A stretch of DNA of 64,000 bases from Trujillonella endophytica (GCF_019799905.1 NZ_JABGCI010000005.1:310001-374000); one strand, 5' to 3'. Counted from the stretch's first letter, positions 44,353-53,317 are shown. Numbers and translations are program-made. Notes: a model not told the origin generated them from the letters alone.

Positions 44353-45588
44353 GTGATGATCGAGGGACGCGCCGTGCCGCCACCCGCCGCGGCCCGGCAG
44401 GCGACCCTCCGCACCAGCAACCTCGGCCTGGTCCTGCGCACCGTGTGCGGCGCGGGCGAACCGGTGTCGCGGGCCGACGTCGCCGTCCGGACCGGGATGA
44501 CCCGGTCCACGGCGTCCCGCCTCGCCGACGACCTCGTGTCCGCCGGGCTGGTCGACGAGGCCGAGCGCACCGCCGGCCCCGCGCGGGGCCGGCCGGCCAC
44601 GCCGCTGCTGCCGGGAGCGCGGGTGACCGCCCTGGGCCTGCAGGCCGACGCCGGGGTCCTCGCCGCGCGGGTCGTGGACCTGCGCGGCCGGGTCGTCGCC
44701 GAACGACTCGTCGAGGGCGACTGGGTGGGCAGCGACCCCGCGTCGACGCTCGGCCACCTGGGCGGGCTGGCCGCCGAGGTCCTCGCCGGCCTCCCGCGCG
44801 ACGTGCGGGTGGTCGGGGCGGGGCTGGCGCTCCCCGGCATCGTGGACGTCGACCGCGGGGTCCTGCTGCGGGCGCCCAACCTCGGCTGGTCGGACCTCTC
44901 CCCCGCCGACCTGCTCGCCGGCTCCCTGCCGCCCGGGCTCCGACCTGCCCTGGGCAACGAGGCCGACCTCGCCGCCCGCACGGTCGCCGACTCCGCGCCC
45001 GGCCGCCCCGGGGCCCACCGCGACTTCCTCTACCTCTCCGGGCAGATCGGCATCGGCGGCGCCGCCGTGCTCGACGGGCGGGTGATGGCCGGCAGCGCCG
45101 GCTGGGCCGGCGAGGTCGGCCACGTGTGCGTGGACCCCGCCGGCCCCGCGTGCCCGTGCGGCTCCACCGGCTGCCTCGAGCGCTACGCCGGGCGGTACGC
45201 GATGCTCGCCGCCGCCGGCCTGCCGCCGGAGACCCCACCCGCCGAGCTCGCCGCCCGCGCCGCCGCCGGGGAAGCCGCGGCCCGCGGCGCCCTCGACTCC
45301 GCCGCCGGCGCGCTGGGCGTGGCCCTGGCCGGCGTCCTCAACGTGCTCGACCTGCCGACGGTGGTCCTGGGCGGCCACCTCGCCGCCCTCGCCGACCGGC
45401 TCGCGCCCGCGCTGGAGGAGCAGCTCGCCCGGCGGGTCCTCTCGGCGCGGTGGCGCCGTCCCCGGATCGAGGCGGCCGGTGCCCATCCGGCCGCCGGCGC
45501 GACCGGGGCGGCACTGCGGACCCTCGACGAGGTGCTCCGGGCCCCGGAGCTCCTCCTCCCCGGACCGGTGGTGGCGCGGGCGCAGTGA
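44353..45588 (+). CDS. ROK family transcriptional regulator (XylR-type)
   Basis: 411 residues from GTG 44353 (ATG 44356 is equivalent). An N-terminal MarR-like winged helix (residues about 20-85: GEPVSRADVAVRTGMTRSTA, LVSAGLVDEAE) precedes a ROK sugar-kinase-like domain. The ROK zinc motif is CPCGSTGCLE with an upstream GEVGHVCVDP, as expected for a sugar-responsive repressor. Its location divergent from xylA makes it the likely xylose-responsive repressor of xylAB. Confidence 0.93.
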   Translation: MMIEGRAVPPPAAARQATLRTSNLGLVLRTVCGAGEPVSRADVAVRTGMTRSTASRLADDLVSAGLVDEAERTAGPARGRPATPLLPGARVTALGLQADAGVLAARVVDLRGRVVAERLVEGDWVGSDPASTLGHLGGLAAEVLAGLPRDVRVVGAGLALPGIVDVDRGVLLRAPNLGWSDLSPADLLAGSLPPGLRPALGNEADLAARTVADSAPGRPGAHRDFLYLSGQIGIGGAAVLDGRVMAGSAGWAGEVGHVCVDPAGPACPCGSTGCLERYAGRYAMLAAAGLPPETPPAELAARAAAGEAAARGALDSAAGALGVALAGVLNVLDLPTVVLGGHLAALADRLAPALEEQLARRVLSARWRRPRIEAAGAHPAAGATGAALRTLDEVLRAPELLLPGPVVARAQ

Positions 45589-45601
45589 CGCTGCCGATCC
45601 G

Positions 45602-46465
45602 TCACGGGGTACGGGCCTCGTGCAGGCGGAGCTCGGCCAGCATGTCGTCGAACAGCAGACGGGTGTCGACGTCGGTGTAGACCCGCCGCTCGCCGGTCCC
45701 CTCCTGCGCTGCCGTCGTCACGGTGGAGGTGCTGGACTCCTCGTCCAGCGCCGTGAGGAGCACCGGCGGGCTGTCGCCGAGCGGCCACACCCCGCCGAGC
45801 CGGATCCACTCCGGCAGCGGGAGCTCCACGAAGCGGGTCCACAGCCACGCCCCGAGCCGGCCACTGCCGGCGAGGTCGTGCTCCAGCTCGGCGGCCGAGT
45901 AGGCGCAGCGCCGGTAGGTCTCCAAGGGGAACTGCCGGACGGGCAGCGCGCGCAGACCGAACACGAACTCCGCGGCGGCGGCGTCGGTGTCGCGGTTGTA
46001 CTCGAACGCGTCCGCCAGCGCCCCGCCGACCCAGACCAGGGTCAGCCGCCCGGCGATCTCGGGCGCCTCCTCCAGCGCCGCGGGGACGTTGGTCAGCGGA
46101 CCCGCGCAGACCAGGTACAGCGGCAGGTCGTCGTCCCGCCGCGCCTCGGCGACGATGGCCGCGGACGCCGCCGACCGCGCGCCCCCGGGCTCGAACGGCA
46201 GCTCGGCCCCGACGTGCACGCGCGGGCGCTGCGGGCCCCCGACCAGGTCGACGAGCTCCTGCGCCATCACCGCGCCCCGCTGCGCGGTGGACCCCAGCTC
46301 CCCGAACATCGGGTTCAGCAGCGAGCTGGTCACCGCCACCACGCGGTTGGTCGGCGAGAGCAGGTGGTGGGCCAGCGCGACCAGTCCGTCGGGATCACCC
46401 GCCCAGTCGTTGTCGACGACGACCCTGCACTGCTCGCCGAGGCGCAGCCGTCCGGTCGGGGGCAT
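45602..46465 (-). CDS. Inosine-uridine preferring nucleoside hydrolase family protein
   Basis: 287 residues from ATG 46465, with AGGAG six bases upstream; ATG 46471 is also in frame. The calcium-binding N-terminus reads VVVDNDWAGDPDGLVALAHH, matching the DxDxxxDD pattern of the family in a variant form. LYLVCAGPLTNVPAALEE is the second conserved block. It hydrolyses N-glycosidic bonds of ribonucleosides, or a related substrate, to release ribose. It is convergent with the ROK regulator and separated by 13 bases. Confidence 0.88.
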   Translation of the reverse strand: MPPTGRLRLGEQCRVVVDNDWAGDPDGLVALAHHLLSPTNRVVAVTSSLLNPMFGELGSTAQRGAVMAQELVDLVGGPQRPRVHVGAELPFEPGGARSAASAAIVAEARRDDDLPLYLVCAGPLTNVPAALEEAPEIAGRLTLVWVGGALADAFEYNRDTDAAAAEFVFGLRALPVRQFPLETYRRCAYSAAELEHDLAGSGRLGAWLWTRFVELPLPEWIRLGGVWPLGDSPPVLLTALDEESSTSTVTTAAQEGTGERRVYTDVDTRLLFDDMLAELRLHEARTP

Positions 46466-46610
46466 GGGCATCTCCTGTGCTGAGGGGTCGGCATCAACGA
46501 GGACCGGATGACCGTCGCGCACGTCGAGGCGCCGCGGGTGCCGAGTACCAAAGGCCGGAAGACGCACCGTCGAGCAGGCGCGACGCTGCGGGCACCGCGA
46601 GCGCTCCCAA

Positions 46611-46630
46611 TAATGAGCAGGTACTCATTA
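46611..46630. promoter_or_regulatory. TetR operator candidate TAATGAG-6-CTCATTA
   Basis: Perfect 7-bp inverted repeat with a 6-base spacer, ending 10 bases before the TetR start codon. It stands out as an AT-rich island and very likely controls the TetR-ABC exporter operon by autorepression. Confidence 0.75.
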
Positions 46631-46640
46631 GTGTGGCAGC

Positions 46641-47237
46641 GTGACACCGACGACGACGGGCCGCCCCCGGGCCGCCCGCCTCGCTCCCGCGGAGCGCCGC
46701 GCCGCTCTGCTCGACCGCGTCATCCCGCTCGTCCAGGCCCATGGACGCGACGTCTCCACCCGGCAGATCGCCGATGCCTGCGGGGTCGCCGAGGGGACGG
46801 TCTTCCGCGCGTTCGGTACCAAGGAGGCGCTCATCGAGGCCGCCGTCGAGCGGTACTTCGAGCCCCAGCGCTTCTCCGAGGTACTGGCGGCGGTCCCCCG
46901 GTCGCTGCCGGTCGAGGAGAAGCTGCGGGTGGTCCTCCGTCTGCTGCAGGAGCGCCTCCGTGGGGTCGTCGGCATCCTGTCCGCGGTCCGCGAGCCGCGT
47001 CCCGAGATCGACCTGCGGCGCGGGGACCGCCGCTGGCTCGAGCCCCTCCGGGACCTGCTGGCGCCCGATGCCGGCCGGTTGGCCGTACCCGTCGACACGG
47101 TGGGGCCGTACCTCCTCCTCGTCGCCGTGGCCACGTCGCTCCCCCACGTCGCGGGCGAGTTCGCGGCTCTCTCGGCCGACGACCTGGTCCGGCTCGTCGC
47201 GCACGGTGTGCTCACCGGCCCGGACGGCGGGTCCTGA
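46641..47237 (+). CDS. TetR family transcriptional regulator of the ABC exporter operon
   Basis: 198 residues from GTG 46641. The HTH region is AALLDRVIPLVQAHGRDVS, TRQIADACGVAEGTVFRAFG. The C-terminal domain is helical. Its stop is followed immediately by the first ABC exporter gene, so regulator and transporter form one operon. The palindrome at 46611-46630 overlaps the presumed promoter. The likely inducer is a compound exported by the transporter. Confidence 0.92.
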   Translation: MTPTTTGRPRAARLAPAERRAALLDRVIPLVQAHGRDVSTRQIADACGVAEGTVFRAFGTKEALIEAAVERYFEPQRFSEVLAAVPRSLPVEEKLRVVLRLLQERLRGVVGILSAVREPRPEIDLRRGDRRWLEPLRDLLAPDAGRLAVPVDTVGPYLLLVAVATSLPHVAGEFAALSADDLVRLVAHGVLTGPDGGS

Positions 47238-47238
47238 C

Positions 47239-48975
47239 GTGCTCGTCCGCCTGCTCCGGCGGTTCCTGCGCCCGTCCGCCGGCCTCCTGGCCGCGGTCGT
47301 CGTCTTCCAGGCCATCCAGGCCGTCGCGTCCCTCTACCTGCCCAGCCTCAACGCCGACATCATCGACGACGGCGTCGCCGACGGGGACATCGGCGAGATC
47401 CTGCGACTGGGCGGCTGGATGCTCGGCGTCACGGTCGTGCAGATCGCGGCCGCGATCGCGGCGGCGTACTACGGCGCCCGGACGGCGATGCTGCTCGGGC
47501 GCGACGTCCGGCTCGCGCTCTTCCGCCGCGTCGGCGCCTTCTCCAGCCGCGAGGTCGCCGTCTTCGGCGCACCCTCGCTCATCACGCGGACGACCAACGA
47601 CGTCCAGCAGGTCCAGATGCTGGTCCTGATGGCGTGCACGATGCTCGTGCCGACGCCCATCCTGGCCGTCGGCGGCGTCGTCTTCGCCGTCCGCGAGGAT
47701 CCCGGGCTGGCATGGGTCATCGCCGTGGCGGTCCCGGTGATGCTCGTCGCCGTCCTGCTGGTGACCTCCCGGATGGGACCGCACTTCCAGCTGCTCCAGG
47801 CGCGGATCGACACGGTCAACCGGGTGCTCCGCGAGCAGCTGACGGGGATCCGGGTCATCCGGGCCTTCGTCCGCGAGCCGCAGGAGTCGGCGCGCTTCGC
47901 CCGGGCGAACGCCGAGGTGACCGAGTCGGCGATGCGGACCGGGCGGCTCTTCGCGAGCATCTTCCCCGCGGTCACGCTGGTGCTCAACGTCTCCAGCGTC
48001 GCCGTGGTGTGGTTCGGCGCGAGCCGGGTGCAGGACGGGGAGCTCGAGGTGGGCTCCCTCATCGCGTTCCTGAGCTACCTGGTGCAGATCCTCACGGCGG
48101 TGATGCTCGCGTCCCTGCTGGCGCTGATGCTCCCCCGCGCGGCCGTGTCGGCGGGCCGCATCGGCGAGGTCCTGTCGACCGAGCCGTCCGTCGTCCCTCC
48201 GGCCGACCCCGTGTCCCCGGCCGCGCCGACCGGCACGGTCGAGCTGCGGGGTGCCACCTTCACCTACCCGGGCGCGGAGCGGCCCGTGCTGCGGGACGTG
48301 GGCTTCACCGCCCGTCCCGGCCGGACGACGGCCGTCGTCGGCAGCACCGGCGCCGGCAAGACGACCCTGATCACCCTGGTCCCGCGGCTGGTGGACGTGA
48401 CCGCGGGCGCGGTGCTGGTGGACGGCGTCGACGTCCGCGACCTGGCCCCGTCCCACCTGTGGAACCGGGTCGGGCTGGTCGAGCAGAAGGCGTTCCTCTT
48501 CAGCGGGACGATCGCGACCAACCTGCGCTACGGCCGGCCCGCCGCCTCGGACGACGACCTGTGGGCGGCCCTGGAGATCGCGCAGGCTGCCGACTTCGTG
48601 CGGGCGCTGCCCGAGCGGCTGGACGCACCGGTGACGCAGGGCGGCACCAACCTGTCCGGGGGGCAGCGCCAGCGTCTCGGCATCGCCCGGGCCCTGGTGG
48701 CGCGCCCGCAGGTGTACCTGTTCGACGACGCCTTCTCGGCGCTGGACACCGCGACCGACGCCCGGCTGCGCGCGGCGCTGGCCCGCGAGGTGGCCGAGGC
48801 CACGGTGATCGTGGTCGCGCAGCGGGTCGCCACGATCGTCGACGCCGACCTGATCGTGGTCCTCGAGGACGGCGCCGTGGTCGGTCAGGGCACGCACGCC
48901 GAACTGCTCGGGTCGTGCCCCGAGTACGCCGAGATCGTGGCCAGCCAGGCCCTCCCCGAGGAGCAGCTCGCGTGA
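47239..48975 (+). CDS. ABC exporter half-transporter, degenerate-site subunit
   Basis: 578 residues from GTG 47239. Six transmembrane helices (residues about 1-300) are followed by an ATPase domain: Walker A GSTGAGKTT (Lys374), signature NLSGGQRQR, Walker B YLFDDAFSALD. The Walker B catalytic Glu is Asp (D497), the hallmark of the degenerate site of heterodimeric exporters such as TM287/288. The H-loop also reads VAQRV instead of AHR. It pairs with the subunit encoded next, whose start overlaps by 4 bases. Multidrug or lipid export is the usual role. Confidence 0.94.
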   Translation: MLVRLLRRFLRPSAGLLAAVVVFQAIQAVASLYLPSLNADIIDDGVADGDIGEILRLGGWMLGVTVVQIAAAIAAAYYGARTAMLLGRDVRLALFRRVGAFSSREVAVFGAPSLITRTTNDVQQVQMLVLMACTMLVPTPILAVGGVVFAVREDPGLAWVIAVAVPVMLVAVLLVTSRMGPHFQLLQARIDTVNRVLREQLTGIRVIRAFVREPQESARFARANAEVTESAMRTGRLFASIFPAVTLVLNVSSVAVVWFGASRVQDGELEVGSLIAFLSYLVQILTAVMLASLLALMLPRAAVSAGRIGEVLSTEPSVVPPADPVSPAAPTGTVELRGATFTYPGAERPVLRDVGFTARPGRTTAVVGSTGAGKTTLITLVPRLVDVTAGAVLVDGVDVRDLAPSHLWNRVGLVEQKAFLFSGTIATNLRYGRPAASDDDLWAALEIAQAADFVRALPERLDAPVTQGGTNLSGGQRQRLGIARALVARPQVYLFDDAFSALDTATDARLRAALAREVAEATVIVVAQRVATIVDADLIVVLEDGAVVGQGTHAELLGSCPEYAEIVASQALPEEQLA

Positions 48976-51005
48976 GCGCGCCCCGGCCCTCCGCGGGCGC
49001 GGTCCCCGTCCGTCCCGCCGGCGGACCCGCGGGCGGCGCCCGCCCCGGTGGCGGGCCGTTCGGGGGCGGGGCGCCCGCCGAGAAGGCCGCCGCCTTCGTG
49101 CCGTCGGCCCGCCGGCTGCTGGGCCGCCTGCGGCCGGAGCGGCTGGCCGTCGGCCTGGTGCTCCTGCTGGCGGTGACCGGCGTCGTGCTCATGGTCGCGG
49201 GGCCCAAGGTGCTCGGCCGGGCCACCGACATCGTCTTCGCCGGGGTCCTCTCCCGGGACCTGCCCCGCGGGCTCACGCAGGAGGAGGCGATCGACTCCCT
49301 CGAGGCCCGGGGAGAGGACACCGCGGCCGACCTGCTCCGCCCCCTGGACTTCACGCCCGGGGACGGGATCGACACCGGTGCCCTGGCCCGGGTCCTGCTG
49401 CTCGTGCTGGCCCTGTACGTCGGGGCCGCGCTGCTGTCCCTCGCCCAGGCCTTCCTGCTCAACGCGGTCACGCAGCGGACCGTCTCGCGGCTCCGCGCCG
49501 ACGCGGAGGCGAAGATCCACCGGCTGCCGCTGCGGTACTTCGACCGGACGCCCCGCGGCGAGCTGCTCAGCCGCGTGACCAACGACATCGACAACGTCTC
49601 CCAGGCGCTCCAGCAGACCCTGAACCAGGCCGTCACCTCCGTGCTCACCGTCGTCGGCATCGTCGGCATCATGTTCGTGATCTCGCCGGTGCTCGCGGCC
49701 GTGGCGCTGGTGGCCGTGCCGCTCAGCCTGCTCGTCGCCCGCGCGGTGGCCCGGCGGTCCCAGCCGCTGTTCCGCGAGCAGTGGAAGCGCACCGGCGCGC
49801 TGAACGGGCAGATCGAGGAGGCCTTCACCGGCCACGCCCTGGTCACGGTCTTCGGCCGGCAGGAGGAGGTGGCGGCCCGGTTCACCGAGGAGAACGAGCG
49901 GCTGTACCGCGCCGGCTTCGGCGCCCAGTTCGTCAGCGGCGTGCTCATGCCGGCGACGATGTTCCTGGGCAACCTCGTCTACGTGGGCATCGCCGTCGTG
50001 GGCGGGCTGCTCATGCTGGGCGGGTCCCTGTCCCTGGGCGACCTGCAGGCGTTCATCCAGTACTCGCGGCAGTACACGCAGCCGCTGAGCCAGCTCGGCT
50101 CCATCGCCGCGGTCGCGCAGTCCGGGGTGGCCAGCGCCGAGCGGGTGTTCGAGCTCCTCGACGCCGAGGAGGAGTCGGCCGAGCCGCCGGGTCCGCCGTC
50201 GTCCCGGCCGACCGTGGGCCGGCTCGAGTTCTCCTCGGTCGCCTTCGGCTACGAGCCCGGCGAGCCGCTCATCCGGGACCTCTCGCTCGTCGCCGAGCCC
50301 GGGCAGACGGTCGCCATCGTGGGCCCCACGGGCGCCGGCAAGACGACCCTGGTGAACCTGATCGAACGCTTCTACGAGCTCGACGCCGGCCGCATCACCC
50401 TCGACGGCGTCGACATCGCCACCCTGAGCCGGGCCGAGCTGCGCTCCAGGCTGGGCATGGTCCTCCAGGACACCTGGCTGTTCTCCGGCACGATCCGCGA
50501 CAACATCGCCTACGGGCGACCCGACGCCTCCGAGGACGACGTCCGGGCCGCGGCCCGTGCCGCGCTGGTCGACCACTTCGTGCACACGCTGCCGGGGGGC
50601 TACGACACGGTCATCGGTGACGACGGCGGCGCGCTGAGCGTCGGCCAGAAGCAGCTGATCACCATCGCCCGGGCGTTCCTGGCCCGTCCTTCCGTGCTGA
50701 TCCTCGACGAGGCGACCAGCTCGGTGGACACCCGCACCGAGGTGCTGGTGCAACGGGCCATGACCGCGCTGCGACAGGACCGGACCAGCTTCGTCATCGC
50801 CCACCGGCTGTCCACGATCCGCGACGCCGACCTCATCCTCGTGATGGAGGACGGCGCGATCGTCGAGCAGGGGTCCCACGACCAGCTGCTGACCCGCGGC
50901 GGCGCGTACGCCCGCCTGCACGCCGCGCAGTTCGCCGGCCCCGCGGTCGACCCGCGCGCCGAGGGACCGGGACCTGCCGAGGCGAGCGGCCCCGCCTCGT
51001 CCTGA
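48972..51005 (+). CDS. ABC exporter half-transporter, catalytic-site subunit
   Basis: 677 residues from GTG 48972. A Pro/Gly/Ala-rich cytoplasmic N-terminus of about 40 residues precedes six transmembrane helices, with a 50-residue insertion after helix 1 (SRDLPRGLTQEEAIDSLEAR). ATPase motifs: Walker A GPTGAGKTT (Lys457), signature ALSVGQKQL (one deviation from LSGGQ), Walker B LILDEATSSVD with intact Glu580, and H-loop IAHRLSTI. Together with the upstream subunit this gives one canonical and one degenerate ATP site. Substrate not predictable. Confidence 0.95.
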   Translation: MSAPRPSAGAVPVRPAGGPAGGARPGGGPFGGGAPAEKAAAFVPSARRLLGRLRPERLAVGLVLLLAVTGVVLMVAGPKVLGRATDIVFAGVLSRDLPRGLTQEEAIDSLEARGEDTAADLLRPLDFTPGDGIDTGALARVLLLVLALYVGAALLSLAQAFLLNAVTQRTVSRLRADAEAKIHRLPLRYFDRTPRGELLSRVTNDIDNVSQALQQTLNQAVTSVLTVVGIVGIMFVISPVLAAVALVAVPLSLLVARAVARRSQPLFREQWKRTGALNGQIEEAFTGHALVTVFGRQEEVAARFTEENERLYRAGFGAQFVSGVLMPATMFLGNLVYVGIAVVGGLLMLGGSLSLGDLQAFIQYSRQYTQPLSQLGSIAAVAQSGVASAERVFELLDAEEESAEPPGPPSSRPTVGRLEFSSVAFGYEPGEPLIRDLSLVAEPGQTVAIVGPTGAGKTTLVNLIERFYELDAGRITLDGVDIATLSRAELRSRLGMVLQDTWLFSGTIRDNIAYGRPDASEDDVRAAARAALVDHFVHTLPGGYDTVIGDDGGALSVGQKQLITIARAFLARPSVLILDEATSSVDTRTEVLVQRAMTALRQDRTSFVIAHRLSTIRDADLILVMEDGAIVEQGSHDQLLTRGGAYARLHAAQFAGPAVDPRAEGPGPAEASGPASS

Positions 51006-51036
51006 CGCGAGGGGTCGGGTCGGCCGGTCACAGCGG

Positions 51037-51171
51037 CTACCTGACCTCGGTCTCCTCGCGGGTCAGCACCTCGTCGCGCACGGCCGGGTGCAGGTGGGCG
51101 AGCGAGCGGTCGATGGAGCGGCGTCGGGTCGCGGCCCTGATGTTCCGGCGCAGGACGGTGATGGTGCTCAT
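51037..51171 (-). CDS. Small Arg-rich protein, 44 residues
   Basis: From ATG 51171, preceded by AGAGAGGTGG at good spacing. The product (start MSTITVLRRNIRAATRRRSI, end VRDEVLTREETEVR) has a basic first half and acidic tail with no Cys. It resembles small uncharacterised proteins that are common in actinobacteria. It is convergent with the ABC exporter operon and stands alone. Function unknown; the clear ribosome site is the main evidence that it is a real gene. Confidence 0.5.
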   Translation of the reverse strand: MSTITVLRRNIRAATRRRSIDRSLAHLHPAVRDEVLTREETEVR

Positions 51172-51301
51172 GGACGGCCACCTCTCTGTGCGGGCAATTG
51201 CGTGTCGCCAGTACGACGGCTCCACGATGCGCGCACTCGAGGGAATCGCCGAGGTGCTCCATTCCTTCGCCCGGTGTTCACGACACCGGAATGCATCATG
51301 A

Positions 51302-51347
51302 GACGTGTTCCACGATTGCCGAGCTGTTCTGGGACGTGTTCCACGAT
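51302..51347. promoter_or_regulatory. Two direct copies of GACGTGTTCCACGAT
   Basis: Copies at 51302-51316 and 51333-51347, 31 bases apart (about three helical turns). Each contains the palindrome CGTG-TTC-CACG. The region also holds AATGCATCATGAG and is AT-richer than its surroundings. They lie upstream of the small gene (minus strand) and beyond the 3' end of rhaB, so the small gene is the more natural target. Confidence 0.6.
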
Positions 51348-51450
51348 CGCCTGGCCATTCCGCACGGATACCGGCGGACGGCACCCGGCGGACGGGACCG
51401 TCCTGCTGCTGCGGGCTCGAGGCGCCGGCCCGGTCCGGTCCGCCGCACGC

Positions 51451-52917
51451 TCAGCCGGAGGCGCGGGCCTCGGCGGCGTCCCAGGCCGCGGAGGCGCCGG
51501 CCGCCGGCCGGTACTCCACCACCTCCTGCGTCGCACGCAGCAGCGACCGCAGCTCGGCCAGCCCGCCGTCGACCCCGCCGAGTGCCCGGGCCTGCACCAG
51601 CGCGTTGCCCAGCGCGGCGGCCTCGACCGGGCCGGCGAGCACCGGCACGCCGCAGACGTCCGCGGTGAGCCGGCACAGCAGGGTGTTGCGCGCTCCCCCG
51701 CCGACCAGGTGGACGACGTCGACCTCCCGCCCGCTCAGCTCCGCGGCGCGGCGCACGGTCCGCCGGTAGGCCAGCGCCAGGCTGTCGAGGATGCAGCGCA
51801 CCGTCTCGGCCTGGCTCTGCGGCGGGGTCTGCCCGGTCCCGCGGCAGACCTCGGCGATCCGGGCCGGCATGTCGCCCGGCGGCAGGAAGCGCGGGTCGTC
51901 GGGATCGACGACGGCGGTGAACGCCGGCACCCGCGCGGCGGCGGCGAGCAGCTCGGCCAGGTCGGCGGGCAGCCCCGCCGCGGCCCAGGTGCGCAGCGAC
52001 TCCTGCAGCAGCCACAGGCCCATGACGTTGCGCAGGTACCGGACGGTGCCGTCGACACCGAGCTCGTTGGTGAAGCCGGCCGCCCGGCTCTCCTCGCCGA
52101 GCACCGGGGCGTCGAGCTCCACGCCGACCAGCGACCAGGTGCCGCACGAGACGTAGGCGAAGCGGTCGGAGGCGGCCGGCACGCCGACGACCGCCGACGC
52201 GGTGTCGTGCGACCCGACGGCGATCACCGGCACCGCGCCCAGGCCGGTCCCGGCGCGCACCTCGGCGGTCAGCTCGCCCAGCCGCTCCCCCGGCTGCCGG
52301 ATCGGGGGCAACAGCCCCCACGGCAGGCCCAGCCGGTCGACCAGGTCCTCCGCCCACTCCCGGGTGGTGGCGTCCAGCAGTCCGGTGGTCGAGGCGTTGG
52401 TGACCTCCGCGCCGACCGCGCCGGTCAGCCAGTGCGCGAGCAGGTCCGGGACCAGCAGCAGCCGCCGGGCCGCTCCGAACCGCGCGGTCCCGCGGAGCGC
52501 GGCGAGCTGGAACACGGTGTTGAAGGGGAGGTGCTGCAGGCCGGTGACCCGGTACAGCTCCTCGGCACCGACGACGGCGTGCACGTCGGCCACCGCCGTC
52601 TCGTGCCGGGCGTCGCGGTAGTGCACGGGGTTGCCGAGCAGCGCGCCGTCGTCGTCCAGCAGGCCGAAGTCCACGGCCCAGCTGTCGATGCCGATCGCGT
52701 CGAGCGGCCCGAGCCGCCCGGCGGCGCGCAGCCCGTCGAGGACCCCGGCGTACAGGCCGAGCACGTCCCAGTGCAGGGTGCCGCCGACGCGCACCGGCCG
52801 GTTGGGGAACCGGTGCACCTCGGTCAGCTCCACCCGCCCGGCGCCCACCTCCGCCACCATCACCCGGCCACTGGAGGCCCCCAGGTCGACGGCGGCGACC
52901 CGGCAGGTCCCGGTCAC
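51451..52917 (-). CDS. rhaB: Rhamnulokinase
   Basis: 488 residues of the FGGY family. The N-terminus VAAVDLGASSGRVMVAEV and the ensuing HRFPNRPVRVGGTLHWDVLG block are diagnostic of rhamnulokinases. Further motifs: IGIDSWAVDFGLLD, GSHDTASAVVGVPA, VSCGTWSLVGVEL and VHLVGGGARNTLLCRLTADV. It phosphorylates L-rhamnulose. It is the last gene of the rhamnose block, directly after the truncated aldolase/dehydrogenase. GTG 52917 is the start. Confidence 0.96.
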   Translation of the reverse strand: MTGTCRVAAVDLGASSGRVMVAEVGAGRVELTEVHRFPNRPVRVGGTLHWDVLGLYAGVLDGLRAAGRLGPLDAIGIDSWAVDFGLLDDDGALLGNPVHYRDARHETAVADVHAVVGAEELYRVTGLQHLPFNTVFQLAALRGTARFGAARRLLLVPDLLAHWLTGAVGAEVTNASTTGLLDATTREWAEDLVDRLGLPWGLLPPIRQPGERLGELTAEVRAGTGLGAVPVIAVGSHDTASAVVGVPAASDRFAYVSCGTWSLVGVELDAPVLGEESRAAGFTNELGVDGTVRYLRNVMGLWLLQESLRTWAAAGLPADLAELLAAAARVPAFTAVVDPDDPRFLPPGDMPARIAEVCRGTGQTPPQSQAETVRCILDSLALAYRRTVRRAAELSGREVDVVHLVGGGARNTLLCRLTADVCGVPVLAGPVEAAALGNALVQARALGGVDGGLAELRSLLRATQEVVEYRPAAGASAAWDAAEARASG

Positions 52918-52948
52918 CGGCGGGACGTCCGCGCGCGGGGGGCTCCCG

Positions 52949-53236
52949 TCACCGGAGGAAGGCGGCGGCGACGCCCGAGTCGACCGGCACGTGCAGGCCG
53001 GTGGTCCGGGTGAGGTCCCCGCCGGTGAGGGCGAAGACGGCGTCGGCGACGTGGTCGGGCAGCACCTCGCGCTTGAGCAGGGTGCGCTGGGCGTAGAACT
53101 CGCCCAGGTCCTCCTCCTTCACCCCGTAGACCGCGGCGCGGGAGGCGCCCCAGCCGCCGGCGAAGATGCCCGAGCCGCGGACGACGCCGTCGGGGTTGAT
53201 CCCGTTGACCCGGATCTGGTGCGGGCCGAGCTCGGC
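52949..53236 (-). pseudogene. C-terminal remnant of bifunctional rhamnulose-1-phosphate aldolase / lactaldehyde dehydrogenase
   Basis: A 95-codon minus-strand frame ending at TGA 52949-52951 reads AELGPHQIRVNGINPDGVVR, GSGIFAGGWGASRAAVYGVK and LTRTTGLHVPVDSGVAAAFL, the C-terminal SDR part of the actinobacterial RhaDE-type fusion (normally about 680 residues). Everything upstream, including the whole aldolase domain and the SDR nucleotide-binding half, is missing. The break at about 53236 abuts a dispersed repeat. It lies between rhaI and rhaB, the normal position of this gene. Confidence 0.85.
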
Positions 53237-53242
53237 CCTTCG

Positions 53243-53301
53243 CCCGCGGCCCCCTGCAGGGGCCCGCCGCGAGCCTGCGAGTGGTGGGGGGCAGTGGGTC
53301 C
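53243..53301 (+). repeat. Dispersed intergenic repeat, copy 2
   Basis: About 60 bases (GCGGCCCCCTGCAGGGGC hairpin, GCGAGCCTGCGAG, G-run, GGGTCC) similar to 12076-12136. It occupies the junction between the rhaDE remnant and the rhaI stop codon, so it may have mediated the deletion or simply be the rhaI terminator. Confidence 0.6.
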
Positions 53302-53317
53302 TTGCTCAGGTCCTCCG

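Noticed and set aside
49040..50921. Long minus-strand frames opposite the ABC exporter genes
   Set aside because: No domain, shadow composition, and full overlap with two clear ABC exporter genes.
31364..53301. Insertion sequences as the cause of the gene remnants
   Set aside because: No transposase fragments, terminal inverted repeats with target duplications or att sites are visible near the scars; simple deletions fit better.
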